Part shown: piece after piece, positions 40,186 through 53,200 of the stretch
How positions within the stretch are numbered: the stretch's first letter is position 1
Layout of the letters: each line of letters opens with the position of its first letter
DNA from: Stutzerimonas stutzeri SDM-LAC
GTDB taxonomy: Bacteria; Pseudomonadota; Gammaproteobacteria; Pseudomonadales; Pseudomonadaceae
Assembly: GCF_000235745.1 (NCBI RefSeq)
Contig: NZ_AGSX01000141.1
Location: forward strand, 1 to 64,000
DNA: 64,000 nucleotides
Direction of reading: 5' to 3'
Made by a program: the position numbers and the translations under genes
The notes under the pieces: generated by a model
Told to the model about the DNA's origin: nothing
The model's input: only the letters and a program-made list of their open reading frames with translations
The model's database searches: none

Positions 40186-40488
40186 ATGAAACTGCTCAAC
40201 ACCTACGACGACCGTGATGAAGCCGAAGAGGCTGCCGAGAAGCTGACTGGCGACAAGCGCCTCGCCAGCGAGCGCGATGCCACCGTGGTCATCTACAACC
40301 TATTCGGCATTCCCAGCTGGGGTAATTTTCATCGGCTTGGCATGTACAACCTGGACGAACTGAAAAGCCTTTTGGAACGCAGAGAACGCTGGAACCCTGC
40401 CGATCAAGCACGCCACTCTGAAATCATTGCCACGCTAAATACAGTTGCCAAGAACTACGCCATAGACTTACCCACTCATTGGATTTAA
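40186..40488 (+). CDS. Hypothetical protein (100 aa), last of the recombination-like module
   Basis: The small soluble protein begins MKLLNTYDDRDEAEEAAEKL and ends DLPTHWI. It is not recognised. The acidic helical N-terminus is followed by a compact region (VIYNLFGIPSWGNFHRLGMY). The start ATG at 40186 is preferred over a frame opening at 40066, which would overlap no RBS. It is convergent with the last BREX gene, 9 nt apart. Confidence 0.55.
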   Translation: MKLLNTYDDRDEAEEAAEKLTGDKRLASERDATVVIYNLFGIPSWGNFHRLGMYNLDELKSLLERRERWNPADQARHSEIIATLNTVAKNYAIDLPTHWI

Positions 40489-40497
40489 CGCTGATAC

Positions 40498-41220
40498 TCA
40501 AGGCTGAACGCGCATAGCGACGAACTGGTTACTCGGGCCTTCGGACCGGAGGTCGAGGCTCGGGCTGTTCGACACCACGTAGGCCAGGGGCCGCGTCAAG
40601 TTGAACGGGAACAGCACGGGCAGCGACTGCAGACTGGGTACTGAAACGGGCTTACCTGCGTAGCGCACAGCGGCTTCGATCAGCCAAGCAGTGAGCGCAT
40701 CGTTGTCGATGCTCGTCTGTGGCGACCGAATGACCCGCTTGCCTTTCTCGACCCGCTCCACTACGCCCCAGCTCGCCTGGCTCTGGATGACCATGTTGGT
40801 CATACGCCGGGTCCCTTCGCGCTCCCCATAGGTTTCACTCATGCGCCGATGGACCTCGGCGGACGCGCAGTCGCCCTGGATGGCGGACAGTCGGCCCACC
40901 AGTTCGGCCACCTTGCCAAAGAACGGGTAGGTCGCCACGGACATGCCCCAGCACAGCGCCGCGACGGGAATGTCCGGCTGCGTCTTGTGGATGGCCACGC
41001 CGCGATCCGCGTAATCGACCAGTTCGGCGCGCGGCTCCAGCCACAGCCGATTCAATACGGTGCGTGTTTTCTTCTTGGCTTCCACGCCAAGCTCGGCTAC
41101 ATCGAGCAGTGCATTCAGATCATCTAGCCCAGCCACGCCTGCACGAACATTCAGTGCCGCTGCCGCCCAATCAAGCTGAATGAACCGATCAAAGCCTATT
41201 TTTGGAGCTGATGATTTCAT
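40498..41220 (-). CDS. BREX operon last gene (BrxA position)
   Basis: The 240-aa protein is the last gene of the BREX operon and overlaps the pglZ stop by four bases. In type-3 BREX operons this slot holds brxA. I cannot confirm BrxA from sequence: the N-terminal region is helical (residues ~10-75), and a winged-helix-like stretch follows (EREGTRRMTNMVIQSQASWG, ~133-152). BrxA is a DNA-binding helical protein, so the features agree, but the family match is not visible by eye. Function is inferred from position. Confidence 0.6.
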   Translation of the reverse strand: MKSSAPKIGFDRFIQLDWAAAALNVRAGVAGLDDLNALLDVAELGVEAKKKTRTVLNRLWLEPRAELVDYADRGVAIHKTQPDIPVAALCWGMSVATYPFFGKVAELVGRLSAIQGDCASAEVHRRMSETYGEREGTRRMTNMVIQSQASWGVVERVEKGKRVIRSPQTSIDNDALTAWLIEAAVRYAGKPVSVPSLQSLPVLFPFNLTRPLAYVVSNSPSLDLRSEGPSNQFVAMRVQP

Positions 41221-43228
41221 TCGGTACCAATCACATAACTGACTTTCACAAAGGGCACGATCAACTCTTCGACCGACACCCCGCCGTGGACCACTACCTG
41301 CTCGCCCTCGGGCACAAAGGCGGTTCGTCCGCCTGCGAATAGGGGCATGAAGTTCGCGGGCAGTCCAGCGATGTCCAACCTGACTGTGGTGGGATAGGCC
41401 GCAGCGGAATCGGCCAGCAATGGCTCACTCCGGTAGACCCGAACACGCTCTCCGCGCGTCTCGGCAATCACGCCCTGGCTGGGCCTGCCGACGCCGGTGG
41501 ACTCAACGTTGCCGTGGTCCGCCGTGAGATAGATGTGGTATCCCTTGTCCAGCAGCAGGGAGAACAGCCGGTCGACGAAACCGGTCGTCAGCCAGTTGCC
41601 GATCCACATCGCCACGTCCTTCTTGGACCGCTCCTTGTGGAGCCGATCGTCCACCTCATCGATGACCAGGCCCACCACCTTCGGGCGCCGGTCGATCAAA
41701 TCCGCTTCCAGTGCGTCGAGCTGATGGGTCTGACGCAGCGCGCGTCGATACATCACCTCATTCGAATTGACGCCTTCGTTCTGCCAGAACGTCTTCCACA
41801 AGGATTCCTCCTTGTCCGTCCTGTCGATGGAGTCGTCGAACTCGCGCGGTTTCAGCCCGGAGAACAGCGCCTGACGCGACACCGACGTCACGGTCGGCAG
41901 CCATGCAAACGCGGTTCCCTCGTCGAACGCGAAACGTTTCGTGGTGGCGATCAGGCGCTCGCGGATTTGCACCCACTGGTCGAAGGCCAGCCCGTCGAAT
42001 ACCAGCAGAGCCACCTTGGTTTCCCCTGCGGACCGCCGATGCCGCAAGAAGCGCGGCACGTGGTGCACCATCACCGGACCTTTGGTCACCGGCTGCAGGA
42101 TCAGGTCGGCGTAATGCTTGGCTGCGACCCAGGCTCGCAGACCCTCGTCTGATTGCGCATGCAAGGTCTTGATCCGTTCCCGAATCATCGGCAGGTGTTC
42201 GCTGCCTTCAGTGCCTGGCAGACCATGCGTGCGGGCCAGGATCTCACCGTAGCGTTTGGCGAACTCGCTCCAGTCCTTGTGCGAAGAGGCCGCTGTTGGG
42301 GTCGTCTCGATCAGGCCATCGATGCCTTTGAGCACCAATGCCTGCAGTGCCGCCGGGTCCTGAACAATGCCAGCCTTGATCCAACTCGGCATCCCCGCCG
42401 GAACGCTGTGCACCGCCAACGGATGCAAGCTGCCGTCGAGGAACATGGAATCGACCAGCACCTGCACATCGGAGTGGTCGAACGGAATCTCGATCTTGGC
42501 GAGGTAGTCTGGCGGTGGCGGTTCACCCGTGCGCGTGCCATCCAGCCCCAGGGTCTTCAGATAGCGGTACCACGCATCCTGTACCACGCGCAGCAGCGCG
42601 CTCTTGGATGCCAGCCATGTGGCGACGGGAAGGTCCGGGAATAGTCCCTTGCCCTGGAGGATGCTTGCCGCGTGCTGGGCGAACAGGCGTGGCAACGAGC
42701 GGTTGGCGAAGTGCATTCGCAGCAGCTCCCGCCAGAAGTCGACCGGGTTGCGAATAGATCGCGGCGTCAGTTGGTAGACGTGCTCGAGAATGAAGTCCTT
42801 GGACTCGTTCTCGCCGCGCGCTGACTGCAATTCGGTCTGGTGGGCATGAAACAGCCCGGCCAAATGCTCCGGCTCGACTTGCTGTACCGCGCTGTATGCC
42901 AGCCTGGGGAAGAGCTCCGCAAGGCTGAGCCGGACCACACGTCCGTGGTGCACGATGTCCCACGGCAATTCATTCGCGTCGGCGCTGCGCAGATGCAGAA
43001 CCAGCGAGGGCGCTGGCCCCGCCTCACCGCGATCCCAGGCTGCGCGATAGCGTTCCTCGTATTCCGCCCGAAAGGCGAACGGGTCTTCGTACAGCATGAC
43101 CTCGAAGCCGCGACCGCGCAGTTCGGACAACAGCTTTTCGTCCAGCAGCACATCGTCGGGGTCGCACGCCACCCACAGCCGGGTGAGATCGGCCGTGAAG
43201 TGGCTGAGAATGCGTTCTGACCACTGGC

Positions 43229-43232
<4 letters not shown>
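41217..43232 (-). CDS. pglZ: BREX alkaline-phosphatase-like protein PglZ
   Basis: The 671-aa PglZ is a core protein of BREX phage defence, with an alkaline-phosphatase-type fold. Metal and active-site residues are visible: Asp413 (LVFDGLAFDQW), Thr449/Ser450 region (PTVTSVSRQALFSG), and Asp572-His573 (YLTADHGNVEST). The N-terminal ~380 residues are the variable helical part. It overlaps brxH (start) and the last gene (end) by four bases each, so translation is coupled. The presence of pglZ next to brxF and brxC is the main proof of BREX. Confidence 0.93.
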
Positions 43233-46057
<2,825 letters not shown>

Positions 46058-46069
46058 GATGATCAGCTC

Positions 46070-47368
46070 TCAGGAATGACTGACATTGACATGGCCGTCT
46101 GCTGCTTTGGCCGCGTCGAAATCGTGATTCCAGTCGCCCATCTGCTTGCGTTTAGCGGCTGGCAAGGCTTTATCAACCTTGGCACGAAACTCCGGGTTCT
46201 TCGTTTGCTCGTAGGTCACATCCTTGAACACGAGCTTGACCTCAGGCACCTCATCTTTGGCCCGATCCAGGCTTTTCTGGATACTGTCCCGCAGTTGTTT
46301 CTCATCCAGCTTGGACCCCGCCCGAGCTGCGCGCTCGGCGATCAACTTGGCAGCTTCATCGATGATCTTGCCCGCCTGCGCGTCCAGTCGCTGCCGAATC
46401 GCCTTGGAATAGGCTTCCAGCTGCACGCGGTAGGCTGCAACCAAACGCTCCAGGTCTTGCTTGTCGTCCTTGGCGATTAGGCGGCCGAAACCCGGCACAT
46501 TGAACAGGTAGCGGCGCTCTAGCTCATTGCGCTGCCTTTGCAGGGATGCTTCGCTGACCTTCTCCATCAGCCGTTTCTGGCTGCTGTCGAACACCTCATT
46601 GCCATTGTTGAACGCCGGCACTTCGAATTCCTCGTCTCGAAAGTCGCCAAAAGCGCGCAATCTGGATTCCACCAGGCCCTTCAGCTCGCCTTGGATATCC
46701 ACGTTCATGTAGTCGTTCGAAACCTTCAACTGACTTTTGGAGAATTTCGCCCCTTTCACCGTGAACTCGGCGAACTGCAGCTTAGTGCTGTATACACGGG
46801 TAATGCGCGCCAGATCCACCGGGATAGGTGGATTCTTGGCCAGACCGTCCAGTGTCTTTTGCACCCTCTCTTTGGTGACCACCTCTACGCCGACCTCCGC
46901 ATCGAATGGGAGCGTATCGGTGCCCGCAGCCGACACCGCATGCGCCAATTGCGCGCCAGGATTGGCGCCAAGCAACAGGCCGTTGGGCGATCGCTCGGTT
47001 GGGGAGGCAGCGTTTCCGAGTGGGGCTGCTTCCACCGAGCGCGGCGTCGGCGACCATACCAAGGTGACGTCGTCCACCAAGAGCACGCCAACCCGAAGCC
47101 CCGGTTGCGCCATCAACGCGAAGCTCTGGCGGTCGGCGTAACTGCTCAATAACTCAAGTCCCTTGGCATCGCCGTAGCCAATGCGGCACACATCCTCATC
47201 CGGATCGATGACCACGGTGACCTGCAGTCGATCGATCTCGACAAGTCGCTTTCCAAGCGCTTCCGCAACGGCCTGATGCACGCCCGGCGCCACAAACACG
47301 ACACGTTGCTGCGCCTTGCCGATGAGTTTGATCAGCGATGCATCATTGACTTCCTGGAATGTGCTCAC
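46070..47368 (-). CDS. PLD-like protein inserted in the BREX operon
   Basis: The 432-aa protein is unusual in a BREX operon. Residues ~10-115 look like a phospholipase-D-type fold (KLIGKAQQRVVFVAPGVHQA, then VTVVIDPDEDVCRIGYGD and GVLLVDDVTLVWSPTP), but no catalytic HxK motif is visible. The remainder is a long charged helical region (LQRQRNELERRYLFN, then ERLVAAYRVQLEAY and IDEAAKLIAERAARAG) likely to form coiled coils. It overlaps the methylase stop by four bases, so it is a real member of the operon. It may be a scaffold or sensor for the BREX complex; this is inference. Confidence 0.75.
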   Translation of the reverse strand: MSTFQEVNDASLIKLIGKAQQRVVFVAPGVHQAVAEALGKRLVEIDRLQVTVVIDPDEDVCRIGYGDAKGLELLSSYADRQSFALMAQPGLRVGVLLVDDVTLVWSPTPRSVEAAPLGNAASPTERSPNGLLLGANPGAQLAHAVSAAGTDTLPFDAEVGVEVVTKERVQKTLDGLAKNPPIPVDLARITRVYSTKLQFAEFTVKGAKFSKSQLKVSNDYMNVDIQGELKGLVESRLRAFGDFRDEEFEVPAFNNGNEVFDSSQKRLMEKVSEASLQRQRNELERRYLFNVPGFGRLIAKDDKQDLERLVAAYRVQLEAYSKAIRQRLDAQAGKIIDEAAKLIAERAARAGSKLDEKQLRDSIQKSLDRAKDEVPEVKLVFKDVTYEQTKNPEFRAKVDKALPAAKRKQMGDWNHDFDAAKAADGHVNVSHS

Positions 47369-50205
47369 AGCCCATCCTCAGTGCGGGTCAATGCCATGTC
47401 ATAGAGGGTGAGCAGCTTCTCGTCCTCTTGAAGCGCCGCGTCGGGCACTTTGGCAGCGATGTCGATGATCGTTTGATAGTCCTTATTGCCCCATGCTGCT
47501 CTGAAGCCAGCACGCAGCGCTTCCAGGCGGAACTCCTTCAGACGGCGACCCGTGAACGCTCGATAGTGGTCAAACTCCTTGAGCAGCGCCTTATCGCGTT
47601 TCTTCTCCAAGTCTTGTGCTTTGTTCGGGTCTGGCACATACCAGCGATCCTTGGCCTTGGCCACCAGTGCGGGACTATTCTTCTCCAGCCCGCGCAGATC
47701 CTTGTGGTTGGTCGAGAGGTAGCTGTGGATTTGGCTCGGCACCTCACCCGTGCCGTCGTACTGAATGAAGTTGTCTTCGAGCAGGGCGGCAAGTTCCGGC
47801 TTCGACTCGTGCTTCTTCCAGCCTGCGCCGAGCTGGCTGATGAAATCGGTGTGGACCTCTTGGTAGGTTGATGGGCGACGCTTCAAGAAATCAGTCAACC
47901 AATCAATCGCGCTGCGCTCATCGGAAACGAACATCTCCATCTGCGGTGCAATAGCCACCTGCATACGCTTCTTGTCGTACTCGGCTACCTGATCCGGCAA
48001 GAAGACCATTCCGTCACGTTCAACAAAGCGCTGGATAAGACCGGCCTGAAACTCCTGAGTAGACATTGGAACCTGTACGTTGTGCCGGAAGAACCAGGCC
48101 ACCATCCGATCGAAAATAATGCGGGGATCACGCTCCGAAATAAATTCCAGTTCGCCATTCCGAGTCTTTACTGTAGGCAGATACTGCAGATGTGTTCGAA
48201 CAAAATCCCATACCGAATCTTCACTTCCACCAGTTTTTGCGAACCTATCTTCAAGTCCGCCATTGGGTTTGTATGCCGATATAACAAGGTCTTGCTTCAC
48301 TGAAGTTTTGTTGTTTACAGCGTTGAAGCTACCTTGCTTTTTGTCCAACGCCGAGACGTTTGCAACAACGAACCCTGCCTCTTGCAGTGCAGTTTGAATA
48401 GCATTCCATACCGCCGCCTGACTGTTTGAGAATTCCACGGTCATCCAGCGCCCAGGCTTAAGAACTCGGAAGGCTTCTTCGAAGCAACCAGTCATAAGTC
48501 GTCGATATGCATCTAAAGACTTTGTTTGGCTTTTGTTTTCAATCGCCTCTGGTTTCGCGTTTGTTCTTACGCCAAGCCATCCTTCGGTGAGAAAATTTAA
48601 CTCCGAATACATCAAGTTTCCTCCAAAGGGAGGGTCAACAAAAATGTAGTCTAGCGAGGAGTCTTTGACACTGTAGAGCTTGCCCATGGAGCCTGTTGAT
48701 ACGACATTCTCGCCGCGAGACGAAATGAGTCTCTTCATGCGGAACGTCTTTTCGATGTGCTCTTTCAGTAGTTTTATGGCCGGAATTTCCTTGATGAGCG
48801 ACGGCACATAAAGTGTTCCATTCATTGGGCCACCGCCCGCACCTAGACTCCCGTTCTGTGAACGGAATCGATACATTAAAGACGCCACTTGCGCCGTAGA
48901 TGTGAGGTTGAATGCGTAACTCAGTGGGCGCGTCAAATCTCTGTAAGCGGCCAATACCTCCAGATTTCTCCTTGTGTAGAAATGATGCTGCTTTGTGATC
49001 CCAACGCTTAATGGGTCACTTGTCTTGTCGCCCTTTGGAATGTTCTCACTGGGAACATAGCGAGCAACGGGTAGCGCCTCGATCTTCTCAATCAATGCAA
49101 GATCGGCTGCGTCTGGACGTTTTGTGAAATATGACTTCCCAACTGAGTAATGGATCAATGCAGGTCGACGCTTAACAGAACGCCGCTCCTCACCAGTCAC
49201 TGGATCAAGCTGGGTTACAAAAAGTCGATCTAGAGACTTCTTGCCGAGATGCTTCCCGCAGGAGGGGCAATCAAATTCCTCCTTAACTTGGTAATCGCTC
49301 TTATCTACGGCTGTATCCCAATAGATAATCTCAGATGCGCATTCAGGACAGGAGAAGGCATCAGACCATACGGTGTAGTTAATTCGGCCAATGCGACCAG
49401 TCAGCTGAGGATGGCTTGACGCTTCTATTTCGCTTAGAGCTGAATTGATTTGATCTTCGGAAGGCTGGTGCAGAGTTTGAAACATCCACCCAAATTCTGT
49501 TTCTATCCGTCGAATGACGTCACGAGCCCGAACATCTTGCGCATCAACGTCGATTGGCGAGTTGTAGTTGTGGGATATATAGGTGGCTGCAGTCGATAGA
49601 TCATTCAGTATTGCGTGACGCTCACCCAGCTTGGAGAATATGACCCACGAAGCACCCTTATTGTCACCGGCTGGCGCGAGGATGTTTTTGTTTTGATCAA
49701 CTTTGTAACCGAGCGATTCAACAACTGCTTTGTCTCCGCAAAGCCTTGCAGCCACACCAGTCATCCCAGTGCCGGCAAATCCGTCCAGAACGAAATCACC
49801 CGGCATGGTGTAGTGCAGGATGTACCGCATGATCGCCTTGTGTGGCACCTTTGTGTGGTAACTATGTGCCGTGTAAATTGGGTCGTTTTTCCCTTCACTT
49901 ACATCAGATGTAAATGGCTCCTTGCTGTACTTCTCCGCAGATTGGTATGGCCTGCCATGAGTTTTGACGAAATCCTCTATGAAGGGATTCGGGCAAGCCG
50001 TGTAGTACGGTGGATCAGATAGCGCCAGAATGTTCTCGTCCGAGCCGATAGGAAATCCTTCGATCTTCCGGAACTCAGGGTCCTTGAGTTTCTCAGCAAG
50101 CAGCTTCAGGTAGTGCTCGCGGCGGGCATCATCGCTCGGGAACGTTTGCCCGAGGCATTCAACCGGGCCGGACTTGGCCGCGTGGTTCTGGAAAAGATCA
50201 CTCAT
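47365..50205 (-). CDS. BREX DNA adenine/cytosine-N methyltransferase (PglX type)
   Basis: The 946-aa methyltransferase should mark self DNA for BREX. Catalytic DPPY is at 64-67 and the SAM motif FAGTG at 143-147, so the motif order is that of beta-class N-methyltransferases. A zinc-knuckle insert (Cys286/Cys289, Cys313/Cys316) and a second DPPF (524-527) follow. Type-3 BREX uses pglXI here. Bases 48,100-50,050 are clearly AT-richer than the rest of the operon, which suggests that this part was exchanged by recombination. The final ~230 residues are helical. Confidence 0.85.
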   Translation of the reverse strand: MSDLFQNHAAKSGPVECLGQTFPSDDARREHYLKLLAEKLKDPEFRKIEGFPIGSDENILALSDPPYYTACPNPFIEDFVKTHGRPYQSAEKYSKEPFTSDVSEGKNDPIYTAHSYHTKVPHKAIMRYILHYTMPGDFVLDGFAGTGMTGVAARLCGDKAVVESLGYKVDQNKNILAPAGDNKGASWVIFSKLGERHAILNDLSTAATYISHNYNSPIDVDAQDVRARDVIRRIETEFGWMFQTLHQPSEDQINSALSEIEASSHPQLTGRIGRINYTVWSDAFSCPECASEIIYWDTAVDKSDYQVKEEFDCPSCGKHLGKKSLDRLFVTQLDPVTGEERRSVKRRPALIHYSVGKSYFTKRPDAADLALIEKIEALPVARYVPSENIPKGDKTSDPLSVGITKQHHFYTRRNLEVLAAYRDLTRPLSYAFNLTSTAQVASLMYRFRSQNGSLGAGGGPMNGTLYVPSLIKEIPAIKLLKEHIEKTFRMKRLISSRGENVVSTGSMGKLYSVKDSSLDYIFVDPPFGGNLMYSELNFLTEGWLGVRTNAKPEAIENKSQTKSLDAYRRLMTGCFEEAFRVLKPGRWMTVEFSNSQAAVWNAIQTALQEAGFVVANVSALDKKQGSFNAVNNKTSVKQDLVISAYKPNGGLEDRFAKTGGSEDSVWDFVRTHLQYLPTVKTRNGELEFISERDPRIIFDRMVAWFFRHNVQVPMSTQEFQAGLIQRFVERDGMVFLPDQVAEYDKKRMQVAIAPQMEMFVSDERSAIDWLTDFLKRRPSTYQEVHTDFISQLGAGWKKHESKPELAALLEDNFIQYDGTGEVPSQIHSYLSTNHKDLRGLEKNSPALVAKAKDRWYVPDPNKAQDLEKKRDKALLKEFDHYRAFTGRRLKEFRLEALRAGFRAAWGNKDYQTIIDIAAKVPDAALQEDEKLLTLYDMALTRTEDGL

Positions 50206-50251
50206 CAGTCGTTCCTCAAATTCTTGTTGTCATGGTCGAGCGGTCACCGTG

Positions 50252-53200
50252 TCACTCGATCACGAAGCGCAGCTTGGTGGCATCCTTGCCCTTGCAGCGC
50301 TCATTCATGAAGGTGTCGAAGCGCTTGCGCAGATCATCTGGCGTGGCCGGCGAGCCGCCTTGCAGCAGTGCCTGCTTGATCTCGTCGCCCTTGACCGCGA
50401 TCTTCTCCAGCCCCGACAGCGCCTCTTGCACGGCGTTAGCGAACTCGCTAGTCATCGGGTCCGGCAGCTTGCGTGAGGCAAGGAAGGCGTCGATCAGCTT
50501 CTTGGACGCGGGCGGCAACAGGCCCAGGCTGTCCTGCGTGAACGGGTCTTCCAGGTTCTCCAGCAGGGTCTGTTGCCAGTTGGCCACCAGCTGATCCAGA
50601 TCGTCGTCCAGCTTGTGCAGGCGGTTGGCCGCCGGGATCAGCTCCAATTGCTCTGCAGACGGGCGGAACTGGCAGTGCGGGCAAACGGCGGCCGTGACCA
50701 GGGTCGGCTCATCCAGCGAGGAACAGCTCTTCAAGCCGTTGAGCGACTCCTCGAAGGCGGTGAGCTGGCTGGTGGGCATCAGCGACACGCCGGCCAACAC
50801 GCGCAGCGCCAGCAGGCGGTCGTCCTTGCGCAGGGCGTTGCGGGTCTTGTCCTCGGCCACGCCCAGCCGCGCCTTGCTGTGGCTGGCGATGTAGGCGGTG
50901 ATGTAGTCCTTCTTTAGCTGGTTGAGCGTCTGTCGGTATTCGGCGGCGTGCTCAGCGGTGCGGTCCTGGCTCAGCTTCTCCTGTAGTGCCTTGCGGGCGG
51001 CTTCGGCTTGTTTCACCCACGGGTGCTCGGCCGGCAACACCATCTCGGCCTGCGAGAGGTAGGACGCCGTGCTGCCCAACTCCACCACCAGTTCGAGCAG
51101 ACGCTCGACGGCGGCCAGGATCTCCAGGTTCTTTTTCTGGCCGTCCAGGTCTTCCTGCGTGACGCGCAGATTCTTGAGCTTGCCGACGGTGTTGTAAGGC
51201 GCCAGCGACTCGGTGAACTTCTTCAGCGAATCCAGCCGGGTGTGCCAGTCTTTGGCTTCTTCTTCGCGCAGCAGGTTCTGGCCCCAGAAGCCGAGCTTGC
51301 CTTGCTGCAGGTCGGAGCCGGCCTTGAGCACGCGCGGCACCAGCGCGCTGACTTTCTCCTGCAGTTTGATGACCGGCTCGGTGTCGCCCTGGCTGGCCTT
51401 CTGGGCCAGACCGGACGGCAGGTCGAACAACTCGAACAAGGCACGCAGCACCGCGAGGTTGATCTCCTTGGGCGCCTCGACGTGCTTGAACTGCTTGAGT
51501 TCCTCCAGCGAGCGTTCTGCCAGTTGCGCCAGCTTGCCGGAGTCGACCTTGTCGCCGGTGATCGACAGCACGATGTCGCCGGAGTAAACGAGGCCGCCCA
51601 GCACGGTGACCAGCAGATCCGGTTCCAGCCGGTACTTGATCGGCGCGAAATACTCGACGTCAGACGTGCCCGACAGCAGTTCGTTGCGGTTGAGCACCTG
51701 GCCGTGGCCCTTGGCCTTGAGGCGGTTCAGCACTTCCTGCGCATAGCGGGAGTTGGCCGGATCGACGCGGTCGCCATCGAGCAACTCCAGCGCATCGAGC
51801 ACGGCGAGCGCATCCTTGGTGCGAGTACCACCGGCCAGTGCGCGCAGCGCGTTGCCGATCAGTTGCTTGCGGTTGGCCTCGGTGACCAGCACCGAGAAGG
51901 TAGGGTATTCCGGCGAGAGATCGACGAAACGCTGGCCCAGCACCAAGCCAGAGATGACGTTCACCACGTCGCGGAAGTTGATGCGCTCGTCCGCACCCAG
52001 CCGCGCCCGGTCACGCAGCGACACGCCTTTGGCCCACTCCTGCAGGTTCTTTTTCTTGCCCTGGTGGGTGACTTCGAAGGCGGTCATTTGCTTTTCCTGC
52101 AGCCACTTGCTCATGGCGCGCAGGAAATCCTGTGCTTTGGAGAGGTAGATGGTCTTGGCGCCGCCACTGGCGGTGGAGGCCAGATCGAGCGCCGCCGCGT
52201 AGGACGACAGATGACGCTTGAGATCGTCGTCCAGCCCGGTGAGGCGGAAGAAAACCTCGTCCGACAGGTTGTTGTCGGCGAACTTCGGCTTGTCGAAGGG
52301 CTGGATGAAGTAGACGTAGAAGTCGCGCTCGGGCTGGGCCGTGGGCCGATCGTTCGGCGCCCCGAAGAACAGGTAGCCCATGCGTTCGACGCGGCGCTCT
52401 TGCCATTCGAGCTGGTACTGCCAGATCTGGAAGCCGGGGTAGCGAAGATCGTCGCTGCACTCCATCAGTGCCTTGACGGCGCTGTAGTAGGCGCGGTCGA
52501 GCGCGTCGTCGGACAGGGCTTCGGCGCGCTTTTCGATCTGGGCGTCGTAGTCGATGTCCTTCTTGAGGTCGAGGTAGTACTGCTCGGTGTCCGGCGCCTT
52601 GGAGATGAACTGGCCGTTGACGGTCTTCAGCACTTCCCGCATGACGGTCTGGACCATCGACAGCAGGTTCTCGGCCGGATCGCCCGGCATGTCTTCCACG
52701 CCTGGCTGGAACAGGCACAAGGCGTCGCGCAGCTCGGCAGCCGTGGGGCCGATGGGCACATGGATGTCGCCGCCCGTGGTCAAACGGTGCACGGCCAACG
52801 CGTTGATGACGCGCAGTGCCATTGCCTTGTAGGCCGGGCGCGTGAAGGCCTGCTGCACGCGGGATTCCAGCACTTCGGACACGCGCATGACTTCCTTGAT
52901 GTTGGGGTCAGCGCGCAGGACCGAGTTGGCCTTGATGGTGTTCCAGAAATTCTCGTAGCTGATGAACAGCGGCTTGTCGGCGGGTACTTCCTGATCGAGG
53001 ATGGCCAGCATGGCAGCCTCGATGGTCTTGAGCGCGCCACGCTTCTCGGTGAAGTGGATCTGCTCGAAGGTCTTCAGGTAGTCCGGGTGAACGGGGAACA
53101 ACCGCACGTACTCGTCCATCCGCTCGTTCATGGAGCCATAGAACTTGGCGAACGGGGTGAGGTATTCGCGGATCTTGTTCTGCTGGTCGGCCGTCTTCTT

